Source: Silene latifolia
Lineage: Eukaryota > Streptophyta > Magnoliopsida > Caryophyllales > Caryophyllaceae
DNA: 64,000 nucleotides
Direction: 5' to 3'
Assembly: GCF_048544455.1 (NCBI RefSeq)
Contig: NC_133536.1
Span: 27,034,152-27,098,151, forward strand
The notes below the pieces were generated by a model. That model was not told the DNA's origin. It was given only the letters and a program-made list of their open reading frames with translations, and did no database searches. The position numbers were made by a program, and so were the translations under genes. Shown piece after piece: positions 1 through 11,342 of this stretch (position 1 is its first letter; the number at the start of each line of letters is the position of its first letter).

Positions 1-976
1 TAATGAAAATATTATTTTACCACAAAAGTAATAATTTAAATTTATAAAATTTCTCAAATAATTTTAATGATTTTGTTCTATAACAAACTAATAATATCAG
101 TTTGTAATTCTTTTTTATACTGGGTAAGTTTGTATTAAGTCATTCTCTAATAGCACTAATAAAAAAATTTAGACATTTAAAATTTTTGGATTTTTATCAG
201 TTATATTTTATTTTAATTCAATGATTATAATTTAGAATTTAGAAAAGATTATATTTTAATGAAAAGATAGGGTTATCATATAGAAAAACCCAAAATATTT
301 TAAATTTGTTTTCGTAATAACATAGAGTAGTTAGTTTTAATTATGTGTAAAAGAACAGTTAAAGTCAACCATCAATATGAAATGAGAACAATGTAGATGA
401 GACAATAAGGTCGTATCGATCTCAATATTTTACATAGATGACGACGTTGGTTCATAGTCACATTTGCAATTAAACTGAAAAGAAGTAATTTTTGTATTAC
501 TTCGTATATATTTGTGTGGTACGTTATACACTATACTACGAAGTACATCATTTTGTTTTTCACTTACTAATTGCTATAGGAATACGCTATTTCCAACACA
601 AATATTACTTCATATTTTTAGACTTTTTCCGACTTTTTAACGCATGTATTTTGATGAGTTTGTTGAGATCTCAAGACTCTCAACGAAGTAAGATTAGCTA
701 ACTCATATACTCATAATAACACCTTAAAAAAACTCATATTAGATACAAATTTAGTATGTTACTATAAATGTTTCATCTAATTTTCTAATTTGGAATATTC
801 CCACATTCCATAATTAGCATCACAAAAAGTGTAAATCAAACAATAAAAAACTAATCAAATGACAAATGTCATTATAAGATTTAAGCCCTAATGCGAAACT
901 AACTCATCCCAAAATTGTAGTGTAAAGTGTAAACTGTTATTAGCTAACAATTCTCTTATTTTAGAAACTTTCTTAC
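1..976. other. AT-rich upstream region, no gene seen
   Basis: This stretch upstream of the H+-ATPase gene is very AT-rich. Its open frames are short and low-complexity (for example 492-701, which opens on TTG), and I see no recognisable protein. It is presumably distal promoter of the gene that starts at 1168. Confidence 0.6.
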
Positions 977-984
977 TATATATA
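977..984 (+). promoter_or_regulatory. Candidate TATA box of the H+-ATPase gene
   Basis: A TATATATA run lies about 190 bp before the ATG at 1168. It is followed by a C/A-rich, T-rich leader typical of plant 5' UTRs. This is inferred from position and sequence only. Confidence 0.4.
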
Positions 985-1167
985 TTACCCCATTTTAACT
1001 CGAAAACACACAACATTCAACACAAATCTTCTCTTTAAAACCCTCAAACCTCTTAATCATTTCTTCACAACACAATTAAACTAATTAATATTTTCTATCT
1101 TTCTTAATTACATTCTCATTTTATGTTATTTCTTAATTTCTTCTACTAATTCTAAAGAGTAGACTTC

Positions 1168-4100
1168 ATGGCTAGCTTGGAGGATATCAAGAAGGAGAAT
1201 GTCGACCTTGTAAGATTATTCACTTCTTTTTTATCTGTTTTTTTCTAAATGTAGATCGCTAAAAGTTACCTATATCGAGTTTTAACATAAAACATAAAAA
1301 TAATGTATAAAAATTGTTGATCATAATCGATAAAGGTCACTAAAAGTCGTAAAAATGGTTACTAACGTTATGAAAATTGAAAATGATTATTCGCTAAAAG
1401 AGTAATTGTCGCGCATTAGAATAAAAAAAAACGCGTCAGCATTAGAAAGGTCGTCTAATGTCGTATGAATTCGATTATGACAATGATGCATGTAAACAGG
1501 AGAGTATTCCAGTGGATGAAGTATTTGAACAGTTGAAATGTACAAGAGAAGGACTGACAGATGATGAATGCAAGAAAAGGCTAGAGATTTTCGGCCCTAA
1601 TAAGCTCGAAGAGAAGACGGCAATCACTTACATTCCCTATTTTCGTCTTCTTTTTCATTTTCGACTACTTGTAATCCAACACTAATTATAATGCTGATAT
1701 TTTTTCCCTGTGAAAATTCAACAGGAAAACAAATTTTTGAAATTTCTAGGATTCATGTGGAATCCATTATCATGGGTTATGGAGATGGCTGCTATCATGG
1801 CTATTGCCTTGGCAAATGGAGGGGTAATATCATCGACTCATAACGATTCACTCATTTTCCTTATTCTTCTTATAACTTGTGTTAATGTTATCTAATTCTG
1901 TTTAAAACAATCTAAAAATACAGGGAAAACCCGCGGACTGGCAAGATTTTGTGGGAATAGTGACATTGTTAATCATCAACTCAACCATAAGTTTCATCGA
2001 AGAAAACAATGCAGGGAATGCGGCTGCTGCTCTAATGGCGGGTCTTGCTCCTAAGGCAAAGGTGCTAAGAGATGGGAGATGGAGCGAAATCGAGGCAGAG
2101 ATTCTAGTTCCAGGAGATATAATAAGCATCAAGCTAGGAGACATTGTTCCAGCAGACTCACGTCTATTGGAAGGCGATGCTCTTAAGATTGATCAGTCTG
2201 CGCTCACTGGGGAGTCCCTGCCAGTGAACAAAAGCCCCGGTGATGAAGTATTCTCAGGGTCAACCTGTAAGCAGGGTGAGATCGAGGCGATTGTTATAGC
2301 CACTGGTGTTCACACCTTCTTTGGTAAGGCTGCACACCTTGTTGACAGCACCAACCAAGTGGGTCACTTCCAGAAGGTGTTAACAGCAATCGGAAACTTC
2401 TGCATAGTCTCAATCGCAGTTGGGATCGTAATAGAGTTAGTAGTTATGTACCCAATTCAGCACAGGAGGTATAGAGATGGAATTGATAATCTGTTGGTGT
2501 TGCTCATTGGTGGAATCCCGATTGCTATGCCCACAGTCTTGTCTGTCACCATGGCTATTGGATCACACCGTCTCTCTCAGCAGGGCGCTATTACCAAGAG
2601 GATGACCGCCATTGAAGAAATGGCTGGCATGGATGTTCTCTGCAGTGACAAGACTGGAACTCTCACTCTCAACAAACTTACTGTTGATCGAACCATGATT
2701 GAGACTTTTAACCCTGATGTTGATAGGGACACTGCTGTTCTCTATGCTGCTAGGGCTTCTCGTGTCGAAAACCAAGATGCTATTGATGCTTGCATTGTTG
2801 GAAATTTGGCTGACCCTAAAGAGGTCTGTTTTTTTTTACACTTCATTTTCCTGCAAACATGAAAAGTAATTGAGCTGACGCTGAAAACGGCTTATATATT
2901 TGCAGGCTAGAGCCGGAATCACTGAGGTGCACTTCCTGCCCTTCAACCCGATCAAAAGCGTCGCAAGAATAACATTCTATGACAGCAAGGGTGATTGGTA
3001 TCGCATAAGCAAGGGAGCTCCCGAGCAGATTATTGAACTCTGCAACCTCGGTCCTGATGTGAAGAACAAGGCACATGCCATCATTGATAAGTTTGCTGAC
3101 CGCGGTCTTAGATCTCTTGGTGTTGCTCTGCAGGTAACATTAAAAAAAAAAAAAGTAACTGTGTTCGTTCGTCTAAAATCTGAGACCATCTGATACAAAT
3201 CTTTTAATGACAGACAATTCCCGAGAAGAACAAGGAAAGTGCAGGAGGACCATGGAGATTTATTGCTCTATTGCCTCTATTTGACCCACCAAGACATGAC
3301 AGTGCGGAAACTATCAGACGAGCACTGAGCCTTGGTGTAAACGTAAAGATGATTACTGGTGACCAACTGGCAATCGGTAAGGAAACAGGTCGTAGGCTTG
3401 GGATGGGTACCAACATGTATCCTTCATCTTCCTTACTTGGTCAGCACAAGGATGAAAGCATAGCTGCCATACCAATTGAGGAGCTCATTGAAAAGGCTGA
3501 TGGGTTTGCCGGAGTTTTCCCAGAGCACAAGTACGAGATTGTGAAGAAGCTTCAAGAAAGGAAGCACATTTGTGGGATGACAGGAGACGGTGTGAATGAT
3601 GCTCCAGCCTTGAAGAGGGCAGACATTGGTATTGCTGTTGATGATGCCACTGACGCAGCAAGAAGTGCGTCCGACATTGTCCTCACTGAGCCAGGGCTAA
3701 GTGTGATCATCAGTGCAGTGTTGACCAGCCGAGCCATTTTCCAAAGAATGAAGAACTACACCATTTACGCAGTTTCCATTACTATCCGAATTGTCATGGG
3801 GTTCATGCTTATTGCTCTTATCTGGAAGTTTGATTTCTCTCCTTTCATGGTTCTTATCATTGCCATACTCAATGACGGAACTATAATGACCATCTCTAAG
3901 GACAGAGTCAAGCCGTCTCCTACCCCCGATTCTTGGAAGCTCAAGGAGATATTCGCCACTGGTGTTGTCCTCGGCACTTACCTTGCTGTCATGACTGTCA
4001 TATTCTTCTGGCTTGCTCATGACTCTGACTTCTTCACAGTAAGAATGTTATATTATGATATTATCATTTTCAGATTACAATTCGTCTAAAATCACTCACT

Positions 4101-4956
4101 TACCATAATTATCACGTTTAATGATGAACAGGAAAAATTCGGTGTAAGAAGCATTAGGAACAATGACAAAGAACTAATGGCCGCTTTATACCTACAAGTG
4201 AGCATTGTGAGCCAGGCGTTAATCTTTGTAACTCGATCAAGGAGTCGGTCCTTCATTGAACGCCCGGTGCTTGGCTCGTTATTGCCTTCTTCATAGCGCA
4301 AATCCGGTGAGTTAACAAATTGAATTATTTTGATTAGCTTAATTGATGATCTCGTAGCACAAGGCAAATTAATCGGTTTGTTTTTCGTTGGGGTTGAACA
4401 GTTGCTACGATAATAGCAAAGTGTATGCAAATCGGGGATTTGCGCATATCACGGGCATCGGTTGGGGATGGGCGGTGTGATCTCGGCTATACAATTGTCT
4501 TCTACATTCCTTTAGATGTATTGAAGTTCATCATCGGTACACATTAACGGGCCGTGCAGGGGACAACCTCATTGAAAAGAAGGTAAACATTACATATCAA
4601 CGATGACAAAGATACGGTCCTTAATTCTGCTCTCGGACAGGAATGTATAATAACCTTGTGAATTCCAATGTTTATAGACCGCTTTCACAAGCAAGAAGGA
4701 TTACGGACGAGGTGAACGAGAGGCACAATGGGCTGCTGCTCAACGTACCCTACACGGCCTCAATCAGTCAGGAACACCCGACATACTAGCTGACAAGACT
4801 AACTACAGAGAGTTATCTGAAATCGCTGAGCAGGCCAAGAGACGCGCTGAGATTGCAAGGTTGAGGGAACTCCACACACTGAAAGGACATGTTGAATCAG
4901 TTGTCAAGCTGAAGGGACTAGATATCGATACTATCCAGCAACACTACACAGTCTAA
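1168..4956 (+). CDS. Plasma-membrane H+-ATPase (P3A-type proton pump), 3' exons frameshifted
   Basis: This gene encodes an ATP-driven proton exporter of the plasma membrane (AHA/PMA family), which energises nutrient uptake and cell expansion. Inferred exons are 1168-1209, 1500-1619, 1725-1823, 1924-2823, 2906-3133, 3214-4038, 4132-4306, 4402-4582 and 4678-4956. The start [10 protein letters not shown] matches the usual N-terminus. Visible motifs are LTGES (actuator), CSDKTGTLT (phosphorylated Asp), KGAPEQ (nucleotide binding), TGDGVNDAP (hinge) and a C-terminal regulatory domain ending HYTV, whose penultimate Thr is the known 14-3-3 site. Intron 2 needs a GC donor. The conserved DKRTA near codon 360 reads KSVAR. 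From about 4265 to 4540 (last membrane segments) family similarity hops between frames, implying at least three small indels including one within CCCGGTGCT, and the direct frame stops at 4294. Either this is a decaying copy or the consensus has errors. The family call is certain; functionality is not. Confidence 0.9.
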
Positions 4957-6350
4957 GGCGGAAGCAAGAGCGTGCCCGTCAAAATTTCTACATATGCATC
5001 GTACCAAGAAATGCATAAATGAGAGAAGAGGAAGAAATAAGAAAAAAAATGGAAGCTAGCTATTATTTGTTCCCTTTTTTCTTATTCAATTTCCGAGAGG
5101 ATGTTGATGCAAGGATTAATGGCAATAAACCAGCCATGAAGAGTTCACTCGGAGAAAATCCACGGCGCTTTAGAGGTCATAAGACTAAGTACTATCTCAT
5201 CAAAAAAAAATCCAAAAATATTAAGACTATAGTACTATTGTGAGTCTTACATAATGTAACACTGTTCCGCTCTCTCAATGAAGAAATGCCAAGTTTTTTT
5301 TTTCCTTAATAAAAGTACTTCAATCTACTTTCTACTATGTCTCAATGTCTCATTGTCTTTATTCCAATGTTACTCCGATATCATATCAGTGATTCAGTGG
5401 CACTCATTTCTGATACCATCCTGCAACGATCTTTCTTTGAAATTCTCAATCTGTTATTGATACATGAATCTAAGTATCTAACCTCCCTTACCCCGTCATC
5501 TGTGAATCCCTTGAGTCACTGACGATATTGGTGTCGTATAATGAGTAATAGACTAAGAAGTAGAAGTGAGAAACTCGTGAACTCTAAACAATGATATATA
5601 CTGCTAGTTGAGGAAAGTCAGGCAGAAGGAAATCTTGTGACCATCATTAATGCTTCTTTCTTTCAATCTTTTGACACACCAACATTAATGCAATGCTCAC
5701 CAATCTGTGAACCTATACTGCAGGCTGTCACTACTGAGCAAAATCTCAAGATAACACATAGTTAAAGATATTAAAAGGCATTATAGTCATGGTATTAAAT
5801 CAAGTTGACGAAACCGAAACACAGACTTTAGTAAAATTTGTGAAGGTTACAGTGGGGTCTTATAAAGTAAAATCAGTATAGAAATAGAGACCGTCATATC
5901 TTACTGTAAGATTGCAAATAGTCGTGGGGTCTTGAGACGCCACTATGCCCAACTTCCCTTCGCGTTTGATTATATTTTTTTACATTACTAGAACCGAGAT
6001 TTTATACTATGATTACAGTATAAGGAATAATTTAGGCTCGAATCTTGAGTGTAAGAAATAAGCGTAGAAGACGAACGATTGCCAAATGATTACTAATTAG
6101 ATGGATAATATTTGTCATCAGAATAGCACAAAACTACACCTACTATAGTTGGTATGTTATATACAAAGGGATGACTGAAGGAAAAGTTTTTAAGATGCTA
6201 TCTCTCTAATGACTGCTGTAATGTGCTCAAGACAAGTCGGGGAATAAGGCATACGTAATTCTGAGGCTACCCCGTAATGAATAGTTGACAGACGACATTT
6301 CTCTGCGATTTGTCAGCAAAATACTCTCTTAATCCAGAGTGTTCAGAGGT
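4957..6350. other. Intergenic region between two convergent genes, no gene seen
   Basis: This begins with the likely 3' UTR of the H+-ATPase gene (purine-rich to about 5100) and ends with the 3' flank of the minus-strand kinase. Short open frames at 5019-5522 have T-rich, low-complexity translations and no similarity I recognise. Confidence 0.55.
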
Positions 6351-8953
6351 TTAGGCAATTCGGAGAGATCCACCGAGGTCAACAGGTACTAGTGGGATCA
6401 AAGAATGTAGGACATCTGTTATCAAAGGCCTGTAACTTGGTTCTGGCTGCACGCACAGCACTGCCACAGCTGCAACCTGTGCAACATTATATTGACGGTA
6501 AGAAGAATGTTAAAAGTTGTTTTCTTTTAATGTGCAGAGTATGTTATTCAATCCAGGGATAATGCAAGAAGAACCTGATACAAGTGTTTTGGGTCCATTT
6601 TATCTCGGATCACGGGATCCAAAATGTCTGGAAGCTTGGTCCTGTCAGTGAATTGAGGCATAGCCTGCAAGTAGATTGAAGATGGTCTTGTGTTATATAA
6701 TGTGCGATGAACCCATTTAAATATAACTCCGCCCATATACTCGCTAACTCAAGAATAACTACACTATCTGAGTCCCATATGGGTTGGCCTTGTACGAGCT
6801 TGTGACCGAGAAATGTCGTAGACTACACTCACCTACAGAACATTTAACTTGGTTATTACTGAGTGAAGCAGAGTTAAATGCGTACCCAGGTTACTACAGA
6901 TAATTGATGAGTAGGCGATAATTTCTCGACAGGCTTCCTCCCCGTCAACAGCTCTAGAAGAACGACTCCAAAGGCATAAACATCACTTTTATCAGTTAGC
7001 TTACCTGTAAAGATCAACGGCCTTGCGATGAATAAGACATGAAAGTTATAACAGTTGCAGCAAAACCAGTGAAGTTCATCAGAAACATGAAATGATTAGA
7101 AAAAGTAACGTACTAGCTCAAAACAATATGAAGCGTGTTAACTACTGAAGCTTACCATCAAGTAAGTACTCTGGTGCTAAATAACCCAAACTTTCAGTAA
7201 TCTTCAAATCATTTTTGTTTTGCATTGCTGCAGTGACAGCTAAGCTAAAGCCTGAAAGCTGAACCATAATTATAACGTTCAAGCGGGTTAGACCAAAGCC
7301 AAACCGCGCCAAGAATTTTACATCCCAACGAAAACTCAATCAGGATGTGCCTGCTAAGAACAAAACAAGGAGATAAGGATATCAACGGAATACATGGATG
7401 TACCTTCGCACTGAAGGTGGAGTCCAGTAATATGTTGGATGATTTTATATTCCTGTGAATGACAGCAGGATCACAGCGTTCATGCAAATACTCCAGTCCT
7501 CTGCAACGTAGTATCATTATCATGAAAAAAAAGACCTCAAATTACGGAAGACTGATGATTTTGGATGCTAAATGGAAAATGGAATATGTAAAATCAACTG
7601 AAAGCCAAGAAAACAATAGGTATGATTTGGTGGAATGGTGCGCACCTAGCGATATCAAGGGCAATTTTCATCCTCAATGACCAGTTTAACGTAGAGCCTC
7701 TAGTAGCACCTACACGAGGAGAAGTAAGAAAAAGGTTTGATTATCGTATTACATTAAAATTTGCATTGATATATTAACACATGAAACATGTCATTTTACC
7801 ATGCAAGTGACTCTCCAGTGAACCGTTCTGCAACATTTCATAAACCAGAAATTTAGTATCCTCGTGTACAGAACTTCCTATAAGGGAAACAATGTTTTGA
7901 TGCTGAATTTTGCTCAACCAACCAATCTCATTCTGCATTTTCAACCAAATCATCAGTTGAAAGAGCATAGAAACAACCCTCGCGATTTAAACCTTCAAAG
8001 ATCAAACCAAGTTTCCGATCAATTACCTGAAATTCTTTGTCTGCACCTACATTGACAATCTTGACCGCGGCAAGAACATTCTCACCCAAACAGGCTTTGT
8101 AAACACGCCCTAGACCTCCCTCCCCTATCTTACTGCTTTCCTCAAAGCTGTTTGTTGCTTCTACCAGCAAATTGTACTCCAAAACAGGAACATTACCCTT
8201 CTTACCTCCCATCCTTAATGAGTTCAACTTACTTAATACCGGAACTAGGGACCGCCTTTTTGAAACATCTTCATTGCCAAAATAAATACAAGTTACAACA
8301 AAACCTAATATGGCCCTCTAACATACATACATTAAACATAACAACAACAACTAATGTGGCCCCCTATAATCCATGGTTCCAAACATTAAACACACCAAAT
8401 GTAAAAAATTCAAAGAGGAAGTAAATAAATTAAATCATACCCAATTGCAGTTGCATATCTTTAGTGGATTTCTTCAATCTTTTCATTCTTATAACCCACA
8501 AACAGCATAATAACAGTAACACTACAGTAAGTACAGCAGAAGCAGCAATTAATGATATAATAATAATCTTCTTTGAATTTCCATGATTTTCTTCTATAAC
8601 CTCATCATCAGCCATTCCTGTTGCATCAAACAGACATGTTCACATTACCAAAAATGAACAAACAGGTCCTCCAGTCCTGATTATTGTTTACCTTTTATAT
8701 TCTTGGTAGAATTACTTTAATCAAACGTAAAGAAATGATTGTGATGGCGTATTATTGATGAAAACAAACATTATATGAACTACCCACATGGAAATTCCCT
8801 ATAAAAACATGATTAACAACTACACAACCTAATAATCATAAAAAAGGAAGTACCTTTAGGAGGTTGAGTGTTAGCATAAACTTGGGAAATGGGCACATTA
8901 TATTCAGATGTTACGACAGAAAACAAAGTGAAAAATACCCAAAACAGCAACAT
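6351..8953 (-). CDS. Receptor-like protein kinase of the At5g11020/At4g32000 type, probable pseudokinase
   Basis: Ten exons with canonical junctions give a 416-residue membrane kinase: 8953-8854, 8617-8441, 8268-8027, 7932-7800, 7709-7646, 7500-7404, 7258-7156, 7004-6886, 6664-6575 and 6476-6351. It has a signal peptide (1-16), a short ectodomain without repeats, a membrane segment (about 49-75), a juxtamembrane region and a kinase domain (about 140-400). The C-terminal text ([36 protein letters not shown]) is diagnostic of this small family, and the length is close to the ~430 residues I recall for it. The glycine loop IGEGGLGRV and Lys162 (AAVK) are present. The catalytic HRD reads HRN (Asn256) and the DFG reads GFS (274-276), so both catalytic aspartates are absent and phosphotransfer is unlikely. 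The frame is open throughout, suggesting a signalling scaffold or very recent decay rather than an old pseudogene. Confidence 0.88.
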
Positions 8954-9586
8954 TATTGATAAATTTGTTCAGTCATATACTGAAGGGAAAAAAAGAGAGG
9001 AATTTAATGGGGATTTGAGAATTGAATAGAGGATTTAGTATTAAATTGTATTGGGAATTTGAAAATGGTAATATACTGTAGCAGTACTTTAGTTGCTGCA
9101 GGATGCAGGTTTGATGCGCATTTGTTTTGTCTGACTGACATAAATGAAAAATGTGAGACAATAATATAATATAATATATAGTCATGCTGGTTTAAATAAA
9201 GACGTTAAAATAGGGAAAAGGGGTAAAAAGAAGCAATTGGTCTCCTTTGTGACGGGTTACCATTTGTGCGGATATTTTGTGAGATAAAATGGTAACAAAA
9301 TTGGTTAGTGGAGAAAGGGGACCATATGAATAGTGTTGCAGAGAGATAAAAAGTGCGTACTTTGTGGGGTAAAGTGGTATCCGTCATAAGCTTGTGACGG
9401 ATATGTCAGGTGAGAATTTGTGAAAAAGAAGGCGACATGGGGAAAATGGTAAGAGTACAGTCAAGTATAAGACGTGAGTGGGGTAACAAGTGAGAGCTGT
9501 TGGATCATGGATGTAGTAGTTACAAAAGATGTGGGTAATCAACGATTTTGTGGGTTTTTTAAGACCGTCTTGTAGGCTATAATTAA
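8954..9586. promoter_or_regulatory. Upstream region of the receptor-like kinase
   Basis: This is non-coding sequence upstream of the minus-strand kinase. A minus-strand TATATATTAT lies at 9180-9171, about 220 bp before the ATG, and is the best TATA candidate. No other gene is seen here. Confidence 0.35.
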
Positions 9587-10297
9587 GGGTGTTGCTCATT
9601 CATGTACATGATTTACTCAATCATGTACATAATTTACCATTTTACCCTCCTCATTTCAACACCCACTTTTTCAATTTTTTACCAATTTCGCTTTTCCCTT
9701 TTAACTTCCTCCCTTCACCACCCAATCACCACCTTTGCCGTTGCCACCCCTCCCGCACTGACCCCTTCCTATGCGCACCCGGCCAACCGTCGTCTCCCGC
9801 TCCTTTCGCAACCGCCCTGCTCCATTCCCTTTAGATATATATGTTTGATTATGAGACCAAAAATTATTTGGCACCGTGGTCTCCATGCTACGACTCCGTT
9901 AACTGCAATAATGATGGTTTCTGGTTGTCAAAAATTCTAGACAAGGGTCACGTGAAGGCTAAATATGATTTCCTAGTTACTACTAATGGATTCATGATTA
10001 CTGGCTTTATTTATAAATTAGATCTTAATTCTAATCCTAATTTTATGAAAAATTTCTCTCTTGGGGATCTTATGAATGGTCCCGCAACTGAAACAACGAC
10101 GATGTTGTGGAGTTTGCTGATGGTGGACGAGACCAGGTTGTTAACTGGGTGGAGGAAGGGTGGTTGTTAGGGCTAGTTGATGATGGTGGGTAATAATTAG
10201 GGAATGGAGGGAGGGAGGATAGAAAGGGTAGGGTATGTCAATTTTATGAAAAAATGTCCATGATTGAGTAAAAATCGTACTTGAAAGAGCAACTACG
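9587..10297. mobile_element. Small Pack-MULE-like non-autonomous element
   Basis: The ends are inverted repeats. The left end begins GGGTGTTGCTC and the right end read in reverse begins CGTAGTTGCTC. Both continue into a shared ACTCAATCATG and then TACCCT-rich sequence, so about 60 bp is recognisable. The flanks repeat ATAATTAA (9579-9586 and 10298-10305), an 8-bp (9 with one mismatch) target duplication. The interior is not transposase. It holds a pyrimidine-rich stretch followed by an open segment at 9841-10170. Long inverted repeats plus foreign-looking interior suggest a Pack-MULE, but a hAT-type element (8-bp duplication) is possible. Confidence 0.55.
9841..10170 (+). CDS. Unrecognised open segment captured inside the Pack-MULE-like element
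   Basis: This is a 109-codon frame starting MFDYETKNYLAPWSPCYD. Up to about codon 84 its composition is protein-like (balanced, D/N/K-rich) and unlike the pyrimidine-rich flanks. After that it becomes low-complexity. I do not recognise the family. It may be an exon fragment taken from a host gene, and I see no splice sites or promoter that would show it is expressed. Confidence 0.25.
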   Translation: MFDYETKNYLAPWSPCYDSVNCNNDGFWLSKILDKGHVKAKYDFLVTTNGFMITGFIYKLDLNSNPNFMKNFSLGDLMNGPATETTTMLWSLLMVDETRLLTGWRKGGC

Positions 10298-10543
10298 ATA
10301 ATTAAATGCCTTAAACGAGAAAAAAACAAAATTAATTATTTTTTAAACAAAGATCAAATAATTAATGGTTTTCTAAAAATTTTTTAATGAAAGATGTTGT
10401 GGCCATGTAGGTGATAACTAGTTGAACCGAGAACAAGTCTGACCTTTCTCGGATTATGCTAAAGTAAATTTTAAACTAAAAAAAAAAAACTATATAATTG
10501 TCTTAACCTATGCTCAAACTACAGAGATAGGTGTAGATATTGT

Positions 10544-10848
10544 GAATCCGTTTTTGAAATAATGCTGAAAAATAAAATAATTGTCGTTTTGGGTCGATTT
10601 TGAAAATAATTATCGAAATGGTGTCCACGTAGGCTCGATTTTTACGAGCCTGTGTGGGGTTTAATCACGCCATACGTATTGGCGTGTTTAGGCTAGAAAA
10701 CACGTCATATTATCCAATGGCGTGTTTCTTCAGTTAAATTTTCCAACTCAATCCAGTAGCTGTGCTATTGCAAACAAATAGAACACGCCATTACGTATGG
10801 CGTGTCTTCTTCAATAAACACGCCCAATACGTATGGCGTGTTTCCTCA
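10544..10848 (+). repeat. Left terminal inverted repeat of the MULE
   Basis: The outer ~120 bp is unique sequence. The inner part carries imperfect palindromes built on CACGCC-ATACGTAT-GGCGTG, centred near 10676, 10714, 10794 and 10831. The arm at 21082-21382 is its inverted partner. Confidence 0.9.
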
Positions 10849-11342
10849 TAATTCCTTTTTTTTAACAAATTTAGTCTATTTCCGTCACTTTCTACCAAAA
10901 AATACAAACCATTCACCATCTCCTCCTCACAAACACCCTAAGTGCGACACAACAAACTTCACTTCTCTCATTTTTTCTTCACCCCACTCTCCTCTCCGGC
11001 GAATCTCCGGCGTGTCTCCGGCGTTATATTGGGTTTGCTTTTCAAATTAAACATTCTACCTAATTAGCAAGGTAATTTAATTCTTTTTAACTTATTTAAT
11101 TTCATCTTTTGAAGGTAGATTTAGCTTATTTTGTCTTCATTGTTGGTAATTATGTTGTTTTGTGCTTAGATCTACAACTTATATATGTTAATTTAAGGTT
11201 GTCTAAAAAAACTCCCAAATTTCGAAACCTTAATTAAGATGAATGATTTATGCATTTTAATTGTTGTTTAGGTATGTATTTTAGGGAAATTAGGTTATAG
11301 TTAGTTGATTTATACTAAATTTGTTCAATTTTTTTGTATAGA

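Noticed and set aside
5019-5522. Short frames downstream of the H+-ATPase gene
   Set aside because: They lie in the likely 3' UTR and have low-complexity translations.
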